Shown here: one piece after another, positions 1 to 8,323 of the stretch
How positions within the stretch are numbered: the first letter of the stretch is position 1
Layout of the letters: each line of letters begins with the position of its first letter
NCBI RefSeq assembly: GCF_014502795.1
Contig: NZ_JACVHF010000018.1
Span: 1 to 61,843, forward strand
Direction: 5' to 3'
Length of the DNA: 61,843 nt
Origin: Heliobacterium chlorum
GTDB lineage: Bacteria > Bacillota > Desulfitobacteriia > Heliobacteriales > Heliobacteriaceae
The notes under the pieces: generated by a model
Database searches by the model: none
What the model was told of the DNA's origin: nothing
The model's input: only the letters and a program-made list of their open reading frames with translations
Position numbers and translations under genes: made by a program

Positions 1-207
<207 letters not shown>

Positions 208-232
208 TACATTGACGCTTTACTATCTGGAA

Positions 233-331
233 GATTTTATTTGATGCAGCGGGACTTGGTAACCTCAGTCGTCGGCGGCTTTGCCGCCGGTAACGACGTG
301 GGAACCGTCCGTAGCGGAATCAAATAAAATC
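233..331 (+). other. Long hairpin in the 23S-tRNA spacer, in the usual 5S position
   Basis: A perfect 13-bp inverted repeat, GATTTTATTTGAT at 233-245 and ATCAAATAAAATC at 319-331, encloses a second stem in which GTCGT and CGGCGGC pair with GCCGCCG and ACGAC around a TTT loop (about 269-296). The whole 99-nt segment can fold as one long, interrupted hairpin. A 5S rRNA gene would normally lie here, but the conserved 5S blocks (for example CCGAACNNGGAAGTTAAG) are not present. It may be an rRNA processing or spacer element, or a small inserted repeat; the function is unknown. Confidence 0.7.
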
Positions 332-363
332 TACCGCTGTGTAGTTTTCGGGGAACACCATAA

Positions 364-439
364 GATCCATTAGCTCAGTTGGTAGAGCACCTGACTTTTA
401 ATCAGGGTGTCGCTGGTTCGAGTCCAGCATGGATCACCA
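364..439 (+). tRNA. tRNA-Lys (anticodon TTT)
   Basis: This is a 76-nt cloverleaf with encoded CCA. The acceptor GATCCAT pairs with ATGGATC, the D-loop contains AGTTGGTA, the anticodon loop is CTTTTAA, and the T-arm loop is TTCGAGT. It is the first of three tRNAs downstream of the 23S gene, only 7 nt from the next one, so it is probably part of the rRNA transcript. Confidence 0.97.
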
Positions 440-446
440 TTTTCAT

Positions 447-522
447 GCCGCTGTAGCTCAGTCGGTAGAGCGTATCCTTGGTAAGGATAAGGTCACCGGT
501 TCAATCCCGGTCAGTGGCTCCA
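447..522 (+). tRNA. tRNA-Thr (anticodon GGT)
   Basis: This is a 76-nt cloverleaf with encoded CCA. The acceptor GCCGCTG pairs with CAGTGGC, the anticodon stem TATCC/GGATA encloses the loop TTGGTAA, and the T-loop is TTCAATC. It lies between tRNA-Lys and tRNA-Leu in the same cluster. Confidence 0.96.
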
Positions 523-530
523 TAATCAAT

Positions 531-613
531 GCGAGAGTGGCGGAACTGGCAGACGCGCACGTTTGAGGGGCGTGTGGGCAACCGTGGGGGTTCAAATCCC
601 CCCTCTCGCACCA
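531..613 (+). tRNA. tRNA-Leu (anticodon GAG)
   Basis: This is an 83-nt class II tRNA with encoded CCA. The acceptor GCGAGAG pairs with CTCTCGC, the anticodon stem CACGT/GCGTG encloses TTGAGGG, and a variable arm precedes the T-loop TTCAAAT. It is the last tRNA before the terminator hairpin at 626-663. Confidence 0.95.
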
Positions 614-625
614 TAAGAAATAACG

Positions 626-663
626 AAGCCATTCCTGGCGCAAAGTCAGGAATGGCTTTTTGT
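626..663 (+). terminator. Intrinsic terminator of the rRNA/tRNA operon
   Basis: GCCATTCCTG at 628-637 pairs with CAGGAATGGC at 647-656 and is followed by TTTTTGTCTTTT on the plus strand. The hairpin overlaps the last codons and the stop of the leftward polymerase gene, so the convergent operons share this sequence. The U-tract is strong only for rightward transcription. Confidence 0.88.
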
Positions 664-1551
664 CTTTTGAACATAAGGCAACAGGTTGCCGAGATCATTG
701 GGATGCGTAAGGACCGGGAGAAAGAGATCCCCTTTTTCACGCAGCCGATCAAAAATGTTTGTCATCGTGAATTGCCTCGGTGACAGTGTTCCAACGATTT
801 CCCCCCAATGAAGCGGTGTTGACACGGGCGCTTTTTTCACCGGCCGGAGACTGTAGACGCCGGCCAAAGTCTTACCACGAGCGATTTGCCAACAATCGAG
901 ATACAACCTTGTCCCCCTGTCTTTGATCTGCCGGGTGAGGGTGACCCGTTTATCTGCCTCTTCGATAAATTTAGCGATAAATACGGCACATTCCCGGACT
1001 GTCTGATAATCGTATATAGGCTTGACGGGCACATATACATGGATGCCTGATGCGCCTGAAGTTTTTGGGTAAGAAGTGAGACCGAAAGAATCTAAGGCAC
1101 TTTTGACCAATTGGGCTACCTCAACGACTGTCTGAAAGCTTTGTGATTCATGGGGGTCTAAATCAAAAACCATGGCCGTGGGGTTATTCAACGCGTCGAT
1201 TCTCGAAAGCCAAGGATGGATCTCAATGCAGCCTAAATTGATGAGCCAGAGAAGATCCCGCTCTTCCTCGACCATACAATAGCGGATGACTGTTCGCTTC
1301 CCCTCGGAGGGAATCTCTACGGTCGGCAGCCATTCAGGGCGAAACTCCGGTGCTTCTTTTTGATAAAAGAATTTACCCGTTATGCCGTCGGGATAGCGGA
1401 CGAGCACAAGAGGGTATCCTTGGAGATGTGGCAGTAAATAGGGTGCGATTTTTGCGTAGTATTCAATCAATTCGCCTTTCTGATATCCCTCTTCAGGCCA
1501 GAAGATTTTATCTAGGTTGGTGAGTGATAAGGTATCGCCTTTTATAGTCAC
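646..1551 (-). CDS. ligD: NHEJ polymerase/primase (LigD POL domain as a separate protein)
   Basis: This is a 301-aa archaeo-eukaryotic-primase-type polymerase, equal to the POL domain of bacterial LigD, which fills in ends during non-homologous end joining. Visible features are LTNLDKIFWPE at 10-20, the metal-binding FDLDPHE with D130 and D132, and SGASGIHVYVP near 165. The GTG start at 1549-1551 was chosen because GTGA overlaps the TGA of the upstream ligase gene; the frame stays open further upstream, but there it shadows the ligase. In Bacillus subtilis LIG and POL are one polypeptide; here they are two. No 3'-phosphoesterase domain is seen. The stop lies inside a terminator hairpin shared with the tRNA cluster. 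Confidence 0.9.
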   Translation of the reverse strand: MTIKGDTLSLTNLDKIFWPEEGYQKGELIEYYAKIAPYLLPHLQGYPLVLVRYPDGITGKFFYQKEAPEFRPEWLPTVEIPSEGKRTVIRYCMVEEERDLLWLINLGCIEIHPWLSRIDALNNPTAMVFDLDPHESQSFQTVVEVAQLVKSALDSFGLTSYPKTSGASGIHVYVPVKPIYDYQTVRECAVFIAKFIEEADKRVTLTRQIKDRGTRLYLDCWQIARGKTLAGVYSLRPVKKAPVSTPLHWGEIVGTLSPRQFTMTNIFDRLREKGDLFLPVLTHPNDLGNLLPYVQKTKSHS

Positions 1552-2444
1552 GTCAAGCCGGTTTCCTCGCCCAGATAAGAAGGGTGGCGAAGGTGCAAAT
1601 CGGGGGTCCACTCTAAAAAGCGAACTTTGACCCGGTATCGTGGCGTTACCGGTAGATAATCGGTTTTGATCGATAGATTCTGGCGGTCCGGGTACAGCCG
1701 TTGATACCATAGAACTGCCTCCTTGTCGGTAATGCCGGAACTGACCCGTCCTACGTAGGGTGGACTCTCGTTGCTCTCTGTTCCCAGTGCGAAAGAAGCG
1801 ATTCGGCCAGGTAAAGACTGGGTATAGCCAATCACCCAACAGGTGATGAAGCGGAAGTTCTTAATCTTTTTCCAGGCTGAGTGTTTTTTGCCGGAGATAT
1901 AGGGGCTTTGTATTTCTTTAGCCACCATTCCTTCTAATCCCAAATCCTGAATGCCTTGAAAGAAGATGGTTCCCTCTTGCCGGTAGGACTCGGTTACCGA
2001 GACCTTCTGACTTGTAACCAAGTGAGTGGAGAGCATGTCGAGTCGATCGTGGAGAGGTTTTTCAAGCAAGCTCTTGCTGTTTAGCTCGAGCAAATCGAAA
2101 GCCATAAATTGAACAGGATACTGTTGTAGACCCCGGAGTATAGAGCCAGCAGTTTGTGTGCGATCCCGGCGGAGAACCAGGGGAAAGCTCGGTTTTCCTG
2201 TTTCGTCAAGAACGATTAGCTCACCGTCTACGATCCCCGTTTCGCCGGGCAGCAGGATGTCGGCTCCGGTGATTTCGGGATACTTCTGGGAGATCTCCCG
2301 GCCTTTACGGTTAAAGAGCCGGATGCCCTTTTCTTGCACATAGGCTAAGGCTCTTATCCCATCCCATTTGATTTGAAAGAGATAGTCCGGGTCGTCGAAG
2401 GGTTCCGGTGCGATAATCGGTTCCATTGGTTGAATCAGCTTCAT
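1548..2444 (-). CDS. ligD: ATP-dependent DNA ligase (LigD LIG domain as a separate protein)
   Basis: This is a 298-aa ATP-dependent ligase of the LigD type. The adenylation motif KWDG places the nucleophile at K26. FDLLEL, EGMVAKE and the downstream WKKIKNF supply the remaining nucleotidyltransferase motifs, followed by an OB-fold ending near 298. The ATG overlaps the ku stop as ATGA, and the gene's own stop overlaps the polymerase start as GTGA, so all three genes appear translationally coupled. Its job should be to seal breaks held by Ku. The boundary falls where the LIG-POL linker would be in fused LigD, so this is either a natural gene split or a recent frameshift. Confidence 0.9.
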   Translation of the reverse strand: MKLIQPMEPIIAPEPFDDPDYLFQIKWDGIRALAYVQEKGIRLFNRKGREISQKYPEITGADILLPGETGIVDGELIVLDETGKPSFPLVLRRDRTQTAGSILRGLQQYPVQFMAFDLLELNSKSLLEKPLHDRLDMLSTHLVTSQKVSVTESYRQEGTIFFQGIQDLGLEGMVAKEIQSPYISGKKHSAWKKIKNFRFITCWVIGYTQSLPGRIASFALGTESNESPPYVGRVSSGITDKEAVLWYQRLYPDRQNLSIKTDYLPVTPRYRVKVRFLEWTPDLHLRHPSYLGEETGLT

Positions 2445-3256
2445 GATGTCTTCCGGCGAGGTCGTTTGACAGGAGGCCCCTGTTGAGCTTTCGCATGCTC
2501 GATACTGGCTTTTAAGGCCTCCATCAAATCGACCACTTTTCCCGGTGCCGGTCCTTGAGGTACTTCGACGACAGCCTGGCCTTGGATTTTTGATTCGATG
2601 AATTGTCCGATCCGTTCCTGATATTCGCTTTTCCATTTATCCGGTTGAAAGGGTTCGGTGAGGCTTTCGACGAGTTGAATGGCCATGGTTTGCTCTTTTT
2701 TTGAGATTTCAACGGCCGTTCCCAAATCACCCAGTGTGTCGATAGAACGGATTTCTTCAGGAAAAAGCATTGTGTGCATAGCTAATCCGCTGCCGTATAC
2801 GCGCAGTGCGGCCAAGACCTCTTTGGAGCGCAAGATGACCTTTGCCAAAGCGAGCCGGTTTGTTTCGGTTAAGGCGCTTTTCAGAAGAGCATAGGCTTTT
2901 TGGCCGTGCTGATCGGGAGAGAGGTAATAGGTCTTGACAAAGTAAATTGGATCGATCTCCTTTAAGTCAACAAAGGATTGAATATCAATGGCCCGGCTGC
3001 CTTCCGGTTCTAATCCTTCCAGTTCTTCTTGGGTGACGACTACATAGCGCCCTTTCTCATATTCAAAACCTTTAACAATTTCTTCGGGCTTCACTTCCTC
3101 ATCGCAGAAAGGACAGCGTTTTTGGTATTGAATGGGTCGATGACATTTTTTATGCAGCAGGTTGAAGCGAATATCTTTGTCTTCCGTAGCGGCAAAAAGC
3201 TTAATGGGAATGTGAACCAAGCCAAAACTAATCGCCCCTTTCCAGATGCTTCGCAT
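2441..3256 (-). CDS. ku: DNA-end-binding protein Ku
   Basis: This is a 271-aa bacterial Ku homodimer subunit that binds DNA ends and recruits LigD. The N-terminus MRSIWKGAISFGLVHIPIKL, the RCPFCDEEV segment near 48 and the central beta-barrel match the family, and length is typical. The C-terminal tail is basic (PPVKRPRRKTS), as expected for DNA contact. An ATG with GGCGAGGTGA just upstream supports the start. It is the first gene of a three-gene leftward NHEJ operon. In B. subtilis the equivalent genes are expressed in the forespore; no clear SigG promoter was recognised here. Confidence 0.95.
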   Translation of the reverse strand: MRSIWKGAISFGLVHIPIKLFAATEDKDIRFNLLHKKCHRPIQYQKRCPFCDEEVKPEEIVKGFEYEKGRYVVVTQEELEGLEPEGSRAIDIQSFVDLKEIDPIYFVKTYYLSPDQHGQKAYALLKSALTETNRLALAKVILRSKEVLAALRVYGSGLAMHTMLFPEEIRSIDTLGDLGTAVEISKKEQTMAIQLVESLTEPFQPDKWKSEYQERIGQFIESKIQGQAVVEVPQGPAPGKVVDLMEALKASIEHAKAQQGPPVKRPRRKTS

Positions 3257-3590
3257 AGATTCACCTCGCCATTAGGACGTCTGACCGATAGTTTTTCCGC
3301 TTCCTGAAAGAAAAGACTGCGAAAGAAGAGTCTCGCTGCATAAATTGATGGAAAAATAAAAAAAGGTTAACAAAATCGTTACACCCTTGTAGAGATTTTG
3401 AGTGGTAAAATGTTGATGGGGCTGGAATTATTTTAGACTAAGTAGTATAATATGAGTAAATTTCCTTGTTTTTGATAAGCCTTGAGAATACAAGGAACAA
3501 AATAACAATGGAGGTGCATAAAAGAGGGTAACCCAGAATAGATAGAAAAAAGTATCTTTGGCTTCTGGCCAAAAGGGAGAGTGTATCCTT
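3257..3590. other. Divergent intergenic region between ku and the nucleotidyltransferase gene
   Basis: No gene is seen in these 334 bases. A TATAAT box at 3446-3451 could be the -10 of the rightward gene, which would give a leader of about 130 nt. In that leader TTCCTTGT (3462-3469) and ACAAGGAA (3490-3497) form a possible hairpin. No known riboswitch class was recognised. Confidence 0.4.
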
Positions 3591-4322
3591 ATGAAAGCCG
3601 TGATTATGGCTGGTGGGTTGGGAACTCGATTGCGCCCGCTCACCGATAACATGCCAAAACCGATGGTTCCCATACACGGTCGCCCTGCGATGGAATATGC
3701 CGTGATGTTGCTGAAGTGCCATGGGATTACCGACATTGCGGTCACCCTTTGTTATCAACCCAAAATAATTATGAATTATTTTGGTGACGGATCCCGCTTT
3801 GGAGTACGGTTCGAATACTTTGTAGAAAAAGAACCTCTGGGAACGGCCGGATCTGTCAAGCAAGCTCAGGATTATCTAGACGAATCCTTTCTCGTCATCA
3901 GTGGGGACGGCATAACGGATATTCACCTCGGAAAAATCATCCACTTTCACCAGAAGAAACAAGCTTTAGCGACCATGGCCTTGACTTGGGTAGATAACCC
4001 GACTCAGTTTGGCATCGTAGTCACCGACGAAAATGGCCGCATCTGCCGGTTTATCGAAAAACCGAAGCCGGAGCAGGTCTTCACGAACACTATCAACACG
4101 GGGATTTACGTGCTCGAACCAGAGATTTTTACATACATGCCGGAAGGCTTTTTTGACTTTTCCAAGCAGTTGTTCCCACTATTGCTCGACAAAGACCTGC
4201 CTTTTTATGGTGTCCATTCGAGAGGCTATTGGAAAGATATTGGTACGATCGAACAGTATAATCAGGTACATATCGATATCAACAACGGAAAGTTGTCCAA
4301 TTATTACAAAGAAGCGATTTAA
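3591..4322 (+). CDS. Sugar-phosphate nucleotidyltransferase (NTP_transferase family)
   Basis: This 243-aa protein joins a nucleotide to a hexose-1-phosphate. The N-terminal signature AGGLGTRLRPLTDNMPKP holds the nucleotide-binding loop and catalytic Lys. VISGDG near 98 is the metal-binding region, and FIEKP near 150 and NTGIYVLEPE near 165 match mannose-1-phosphate guanylyltransferase and glucose-1-phosphate nucleotidylyltransferases. There is no C-terminal left-handed helix domain, so the protein is a bare catalytic domain. The ATG at 3591 follows GGGAGAG. It stands alone between terminators, so substrate and nucleotide cannot be assigned from context. Confidence 0.88.
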   Translation: MKAVIMAGGLGTRLRPLTDNMPKPMVPIHGRPAMEYAVMLLKCHGITDIAVTLCYQPKIIMNYFGDGSRFGVRFEYFVEKEPLGTAGSVKQAQDYLDESFLVISGDGITDIHLGKIIHFHQKKQALATMALTWVDNPTQFGIVVTDENGRICRFIEKPKPEQVFTNTINTGIYVLEPEIFTYMPEGFFDFSKQLFPLLLDKDLPFYGVHSRGYWKDIGTIEQYNQVHIDINNGKLSNYYKEAI

Positions 4323-4403
4323 TCGGCGTATAAGGCCGAATTATCCTGGATAAGATAGAAATGTAGGGGATTACCCCCTTAATTTCCCCTATGTTTCTCC
4401 TCT

Positions 4404-4428
4404 GGAAGCCCCTTCCCCAGGGGCTTCC
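4404..4428 (+). terminator. G/C-rich hairpin downstream of the nucleotidyltransferase gene
   Basis: GGAAGCCCC (4404-4412) pairs with GGGGCTTCC (4420-4428). It lacks a T-tract, but it is followed within 12 nt by a complete intrinsic terminator. Confidence 0.5.
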
Positions 4429-4439
4429 CCCCGAAAATC

Positions 4440-4463
4440 AACCTGGGTTCGCCCAGGTTTTTT
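4440..4463 (+). terminator. Intrinsic terminator
   Basis: AACCTGGG and CCCAGGTT form a perfect 8-bp stem with a TTCG tetraloop, followed directly by TTTT. It should end the transcript of the nucleotidyltransferase gene. Confidence 0.9.
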
Positions 4464-4589
4464 GTTTTGTAATTTTTTCGTAAAAAATGGTTCATCCTAT
4501 ATTAACGCAAACTTTATTATGTGTTAACAAGTGCATGATAGAATCAAATTGGGTTATCAAGTGACTCCTTTTTAAGAAGGTGGTTGGGC

Positions 4590-5285
4590 GTGCGGTTTTC
4601 AATTGGTGGCCCACCGGTCCAGACGGCTGCCCGATGGCTGTTGACAACGGCTTTGCCTACGCAAGAGATGGTAGGCGCCCTTTCCAGCATCACCCACGAT
4701 TTTTGCATCATCCAAGCGAAGGAAATTTTATGGAATGATGGGCACGAGTCAGAAGCGTTACAGGTATCTTTTCATCATTCCAGTCTCAGCGATGGAGTTC
4801 GTTGGATCGATCAAGGTTGGCGTAACATAGCTCACTATTATCATCCTGTTCGGGGAAGGGGTCTTTTTGGCGGATCTCACGCAGTCCACGAGATCGGGCA
4901 GTACTATCATCGGGCTCTTCGCTTATTTCGCCGTCATAAAACGGATCAGGCTATGTTTTTCCTCGGAGCAGCTTGTCATTTTGTTCAAGATCTATGTGTA
5001 CCTCATCATGCCAAATGCGCAATCTTTTCAGGTCATCGCGAGTTTGAACAGTTTGCCGAAGAGCATCGAAGGGAATACGCAGTATCCTGCAAAGGTCTCT
5101 ATGACAAAGAAAAGAGGCCCGAATCATGGGTGGAAGAAAACGCCCGCATCGCCTATGACTGGTTCCCTCATGTGGAAGGCAAGAACAGCAGCAACTATGA
5201 TCGGGCGCTGCAGACGCTGCTTCCCCTGGCACAACAGACGACGGCGGGATTTCTTAAAAACTTCTTCGACGAAGCCAAACAATAA
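4590..5285 (+). CDS. Zinc-dependent phospholipase C family protein
   Basis: This 231-aa protein has the His/Asp pattern of the zinc-dependent phospholipase C / alpha-toxin N-domain family: THDF near 36, IAHYYHP near 80, HAVHEIGQYYHRAL near 96, and FLGAACHFVQDLCVPHHA near 123, where H and D residues would bind the zinc cluster. No signal peptide or lipobox is visible at the N-terminus, which is unlike secreted toxins; the substrate is unknown. GTG at 4590 was preferred over TTG at 4584 because AAGAAGGTGG then has good spacing. It is monocistronic, ending at a shared terminator. Confidence 0.78.
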   Translation: MRFSIGGPPVQTAARWLLTTALPTQEMVGALSSITHDFCIIQAKEILWNDGHESEALQVSFHHSSLSDGVRWIDQGWRNIAHYYHPVRGRGLFGGSHAVHEIGQYYHRALRLFRRHKTDQAMFFLGAACHFVQDLCVPHHAKCAIFSGHREFEQFAEEHRREYAVSCKGLYDKEKRPESWVEENARIAYDWFPHVEGKNSSNYDRALQTLLPLAQQTTAGFLKNFFDEAKQ

Positions 5286-5302
5286 TACTTACACTGATAA
5301 AG

Positions 5303-5346
5303 AAAAACACCGGAAAACGATGAACGTTCTTCCGGTGTTTTTTGAT
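5303..5346. terminator. Bidirectional terminator between convergent genes
   Basis: AAAACACCGGAA (5303-5314) pairs with TTCCGGTGTTTT (5330-5341). T-runs follow on both strands, so it serves both the rightward phospholipase-like gene and the leftward bioY. Confidence 0.9.
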
Positions 5347-5354
5347 CGATTTTT

Positions 5355-5903
5355 TTAGGAAGGATCCTGCGCAAACTGGTGAGCGATACGCCGTCCGAGT
5401 GTAATGGCAAGGGTGGACGCTAATCCCAACTTCACCAGGTCTCCAGGGATAAAGGGATAGAGCCCAAGCACAAGCGCTTTTTCAAGGGGTACAGAGGTGA
5501 CTACCATCAGCCCTGTTACTCCGAGGGCGTAGATAATGACCATTCCGGCAGTACAGATGATCAGGTTCCGTAAAAGATTGGAGCTGGACCAGTGCCGAGC
5601 TAAGAGGCTGCAGGCGACGGTGGCCATGAGGTAGCCGAGCAGGTAGCCTCCTTTGGGGCCTAAGAGAACGGCAATTCCGCCATTGCCGCCGGCGAAGACC
5701 GGCAATCCGATCAGACCGAGCGTCAGATAGACCAAAATACCGGTAATAGCGATGCGTGGCGGAAAGATAAGTGAGAAGAGGAAAATGGCAAAGGTTTGCA
5801 ATGTGATCGGAATTGGGCTAAAGGGCAGGGGAAATGAGAGTTGAGACGAAATATATATGGTAGCTGCGACGAGGGCGGATAAGGTTAGGTCACGAGTGTT
5901 CAC
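5355..5903 (-). CDS. bioY: Biotin transporter BioY (ECF S-component)
   Basis: This 182-aa integral membrane protein is the substrate-binding S-component of the biotin ECF transporter. It has six hydrophobic segments, the N-terminal LSFPLPFSPIPITLQTF motif, a GLIGLPVFAGG loop, and GPKGGYLLGY, all typical of BioY; length is normal. The GTG start follows AAAGGAG with 8-nt spacing. No ATPase or T-component gene lies nearby, so it would use shared ECF modules encoded elsewhere or act alone. It is monocistronic behind a near-consensus promoter whose -35 overlaps a BirA-type operator, which predicts repression by biotin. Confidence 0.95.
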   Translation of the reverse strand: MNTRDLTLSALVAATIYISSQLSFPLPFSPIPITLQTFAIFLFSLIFPPRIAITGILVYLTLGLIGLPVFAGGNGGIAVLLGPKGGYLLGYLMATVACSLLARHWSSSNLLRNLIICTAGMVIIYALGVTGLMVVTSVPLEKALVLGLYPFIPGDLVKLGLASTLAITLGRRIAHQFAQDPS

Positions 5904-5958
5904 AGCACCAACTCCTTTCGCGGTTTTGAATTATGTACTTCGTTGACCCTCGCATACG

Positions 5959-5987
5959 ATTGTATGCTTATCCTTGAATATTGTCAA
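5959..5987 (-). promoter_or_regulatory. Sigma-A promoter of bioY
   Basis: On the minus strand TTGACA (5987-5982) and TACAAT (5964-5959) are separated by 17 nt, close to consensus. The -35 lies inside the left arm of the BirA-type palindrome. Confidence 0.85.
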
Positions 5988-6013
5988 CGGATAAACAACA
6001 TATGGTTGACAAT
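5980..6013. promoter_or_regulatory. BirA-type biotin operator
   Basis: ATTGTCAAC (5980-5988) and GTTGACAAT (6005-6013) form a perfect 9-bp inverted repeat with a 16-nt spacer. This fits the known BirA box form TTGTNAACN, 14-15 nt, NGTTNACAA of Bacillota. It covers the bioY -35 element and lies 38 nt before the recD2 start, so it mainly controls bioY and could also affect recD2. Confidence 0.85.
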
Positions 6014-6050
6014 ACAAAATAGACAGACTTCAGCGCAAGGCGGGTTTTCA

Positions 6051-8231
6051 TTGGAACAGCTAACAGGTGAATTGAAGCGCATTTTGTTTCAGCAAGAAGC
6101 CTATACGGTTGCTGTGTTTACATGTGAGAAGGAACGAGTGACGGCAGTAGGTCCCTTGTTAACAGCGGAGACCGGTCTTGCTTATACATTGGAGGGAGAT
6201 TGGGTCGAGCATCCCCGTTTCGGCAGGCAATTTCGATTTGTCTCTTGCCGGATGCTTCCACCAGCGACTCCTCAAGCGATGGAAAAGTTTTTGTCCAGCG
6301 GGATCATCAAAGGTATCGGTCGCAAGACCGCAAAAAAATTGGTCAAGTCTTTTGGGGTGGACGTATTGTCCATTCTTCAAAAGGACCCCGAGAAGATTTA
6401 TGAGATTGAAGGGCTTTCCAAGGCGAAGGCGTTGACGGTCCTGGAATCTTATCAAGAATTTGCTTTTGGTGAAAATCTGATGGTAGCCCTCAATAGTTAC
6501 GGTATCGAAGGCGAATTGGTCTACCGGATTTTTCGTAAATATGGACGAGAGAGCCTAGAGTTGGTCGAAGAAAACCCATATCGGCTTGCATTGGATCTCT
6601 ATGTCCCCTTTTCTCAATGCGACAGTATTGCTTACCGGTTAGGCTTTCGCGGCGATGAACAAAAGCGGTTGCAAGCTGCGCTCATCTATACGCTCTATAT
6701 GGCTCGTGATGAAGGCCATGTCTACCTTCCTCTGGAAGTTTTGCTCTCAAGCAGCAAGAGCCTTTTGGCTCAATCAAACCAGTATCCGGAGCCGCCGGAA
6801 GATGCGGTTCTTCAGCAAGAATTGCTGCGAGCAGCCGAGGAACGATTTATCCGTACCTATCGAGAGGGATGCTATTTACCGGAGTTATTCCGGGCCGAAA
6901 AGTTTGTCGCTGAAAGGTTATATGACTTAGCTAAGGAAAGGCGAACTTGGGCGGTGGACGTATCCACTGTGATCACCACGATGGAAGAGGATTTTGGCAT
7001 CAAATATGCCGAAGAACAGAAAGAAGCTTTCTTTGCGGTCGCCCGTCATGGCTTAACGGTGATCACAGGCGGCCCAGGGACAGGAAAGACGACTATCGTG
7101 CGCGGGCTGATCGCCTTGGTCAACCGCGCCCAGCCGAACGCCGAAATCGTGCTCTGTGCACCAACTGGACGAGCTGCCAAACGGCTCGCCGAAACGACCG
7201 GTCAGCCTGCGTCGACCATCCACAAAGTGCTCGGCCTCCGCGGCGGTGAAGGCGATGGATTGCTGGGAGAACTGGAACCCCTGGAAGCGGATGTAGTCAT
7301 TGTCGACGAAGTGTCTATGGTCGATATCGTCATGATGGCCAACTTGTTGCAGGCTTTGCGCAGAGGTGCCAAGCTGATCGTCGTGGGCGATCAGGATCAG
7401 TTGCCGTCGGTTGGACCGGGACAAGTTCTCCGGGACATGATCGACGAAAAGATCGGTGCAATCATTCGCCTCAATCATATTTTCCGGCAAGCCGAAACGT
7501 CAGACATTGTCACCGGTGCTCACCGCATAAAAAAGGGAGAACTGCCGGAGTTATATAGCCGCAATGATTTCATCTTTCTCCAGCGGAATAGTCAAAAGGA
7601 TATCCTGTCGACCCTTCAGCAGACGGTGAGCCGGGCCGTGGAACGTGCCGGCTATTCTCTTGATGATATTCAGGTGCTGTCACCTATGCGTTATACCGAT
7701 GTGGGTGTATGGAATTTAAACAAAGTGTTACAGGAGCAGTTAAATCCACTTATCGTAGGTGTCCGCGAAGTAAAACTCGGGACGATTGTCTTTCGTACCG
7801 GTGATAAGGTGATGCAACTGAAGAACAATTACGAGAAAGATGTTTTCAATGGAGACGTGGGGTTCATCGCTGAGGTATTGCTGAGCGGGGAAGAAGAGGC
7901 CGATGAGGACACGATCGTCGTACAGTTCGACGAAAACAGCCGGGTTGCTTATGGGCGCTCTGAATGGGACCAGTTGACCCTGGCCTATGCTACGACTGTC
8001 CATAAAGCCCAGGGGAGCGAGTATCCCGTCGTGGTGATGCCGATGACCTTACAGCATCGCCGGATGTTGCGGCGTAATCTCGTCTATACGGCGGTCACCC
8101 GCGCACGGGATAAAGTGATCTTAATCGGTATTCCCGATGCACTCTCTTTCGCCGTGACCAATGAGCAGGATGGTTATCGCTATAGCTCGGTACCAGAACG
8201 CTGGCGAGAGATTGTGGAAGCCGCCCCGTAA
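6051..8231 (+). CDS. recD2: RecD2-type DNA helicase
   Basis: This is a 726-aa superfamily 1B 5'-3' helicase of the RecD2/TraA-like family, found in bacteria without RecBC. Order of domains: an N-terminal OB-like region, a helix-hairpin-helix region with IKGIGRKTAKKLV near 85, Walker A GGPGTGKT near 340, DEVSMVD near 418, and C-terminal VHKAQGSEYP and YTAVTRAR near 650-690. TTG at 6051 with AAGGCGG upstream was preferred; starts further upstream would run through the BirA operator and bioY promoter. It probably acts in replication-fork maintenance and recombination repair. Confidence 0.93.
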   Translation: MEQLTGELKRILFQQEAYTVAVFTCEKERVTAVGPLLTAETGLAYTLEGDWVEHPRFGRQFRFVSCRMLPPATPQAMEKFLSSGIIKGIGRKTAKKLVKSFGVDVLSILQKDPEKIYEIEGLSKAKALTVLESYQEFAFGENLMVALNSYGIEGELVYRIFRKYGRESLELVEENPYRLALDLYVPFSQCDSIAYRLGFRGDEQKRLQAALIYTLYMARDEGHVYLPLEVLLSSSKSLLAQSNQYPEPPEDAVLQQELLRAAEERFIRTYREGCYLPELFRAEKFVAERLYDLAKERRTWAVDVSTVITTMEEDFGIKYAEEQKEAFFAVARHGLTVITGGPGTGKTTIVRGLIALVNRAQPNAEIVLCAPTGRAAKRLAETTGQPASTIHKVLGLRGGEGDGLLGELEPLEADVVIVDEVSMVDIVMMANLLQALRRGAKLIVVGDQDQLPSVGPGQVLRDMIDEKIGAIIRLNHIFRQAETSDIVTGAHRIKKGELPELYSRNDFIFLQRNSQKDILSTLQQTVSRAVERAGYSLDDIQVLSPMRYTDVGVWNLNKVLQEQLNPLIVGVREVKLGTIVFRTGDKVMQLKNNYEKDVFNGDVGFIAEVLLSGEEEADEDTIVVQFDENSRVAYGRSEWDQLTLAYATTVHKAQGSEYPVVVMPMTLQHRRMLRRNLVYTAVTRARDKVILIGIPDALSFAVTNEQDGYRYSSVPERWREIVEAAP

Positions 8232-8247
8232 AAAAGTGGCAAACATT

Positions 8248-8276
8248 TTGAAAATTATATCCATTAGGGTTAAAAT
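8248..8276 (+). promoter_or_regulatory. Promoter of the GntR-family gene
   Basis: TTGAAA and TAAAAT are separated by 17 nt, 120 nt before the regulator's ATG. Confidence 0.6.
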
Positions 8277-8323
8277 AAGTCCAGGAAGACCTCTTCTCAA
8301 GTTTTTATAGAATATTGGTCTGG

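Noticed and set aside
208..363. A diverged 5S rRNA
   Set aside because: No 5S core motif is present and the closing stem and inner stem do not follow the 5S secondary structure.
1552..1839. A longer N-terminus for the polymerase gene, starting near 1839
   Set aside because: That part lies antisense-free but in another frame of the ligase gene, is low complexity, and has no family similarity; the GTGA overlap explains the start.
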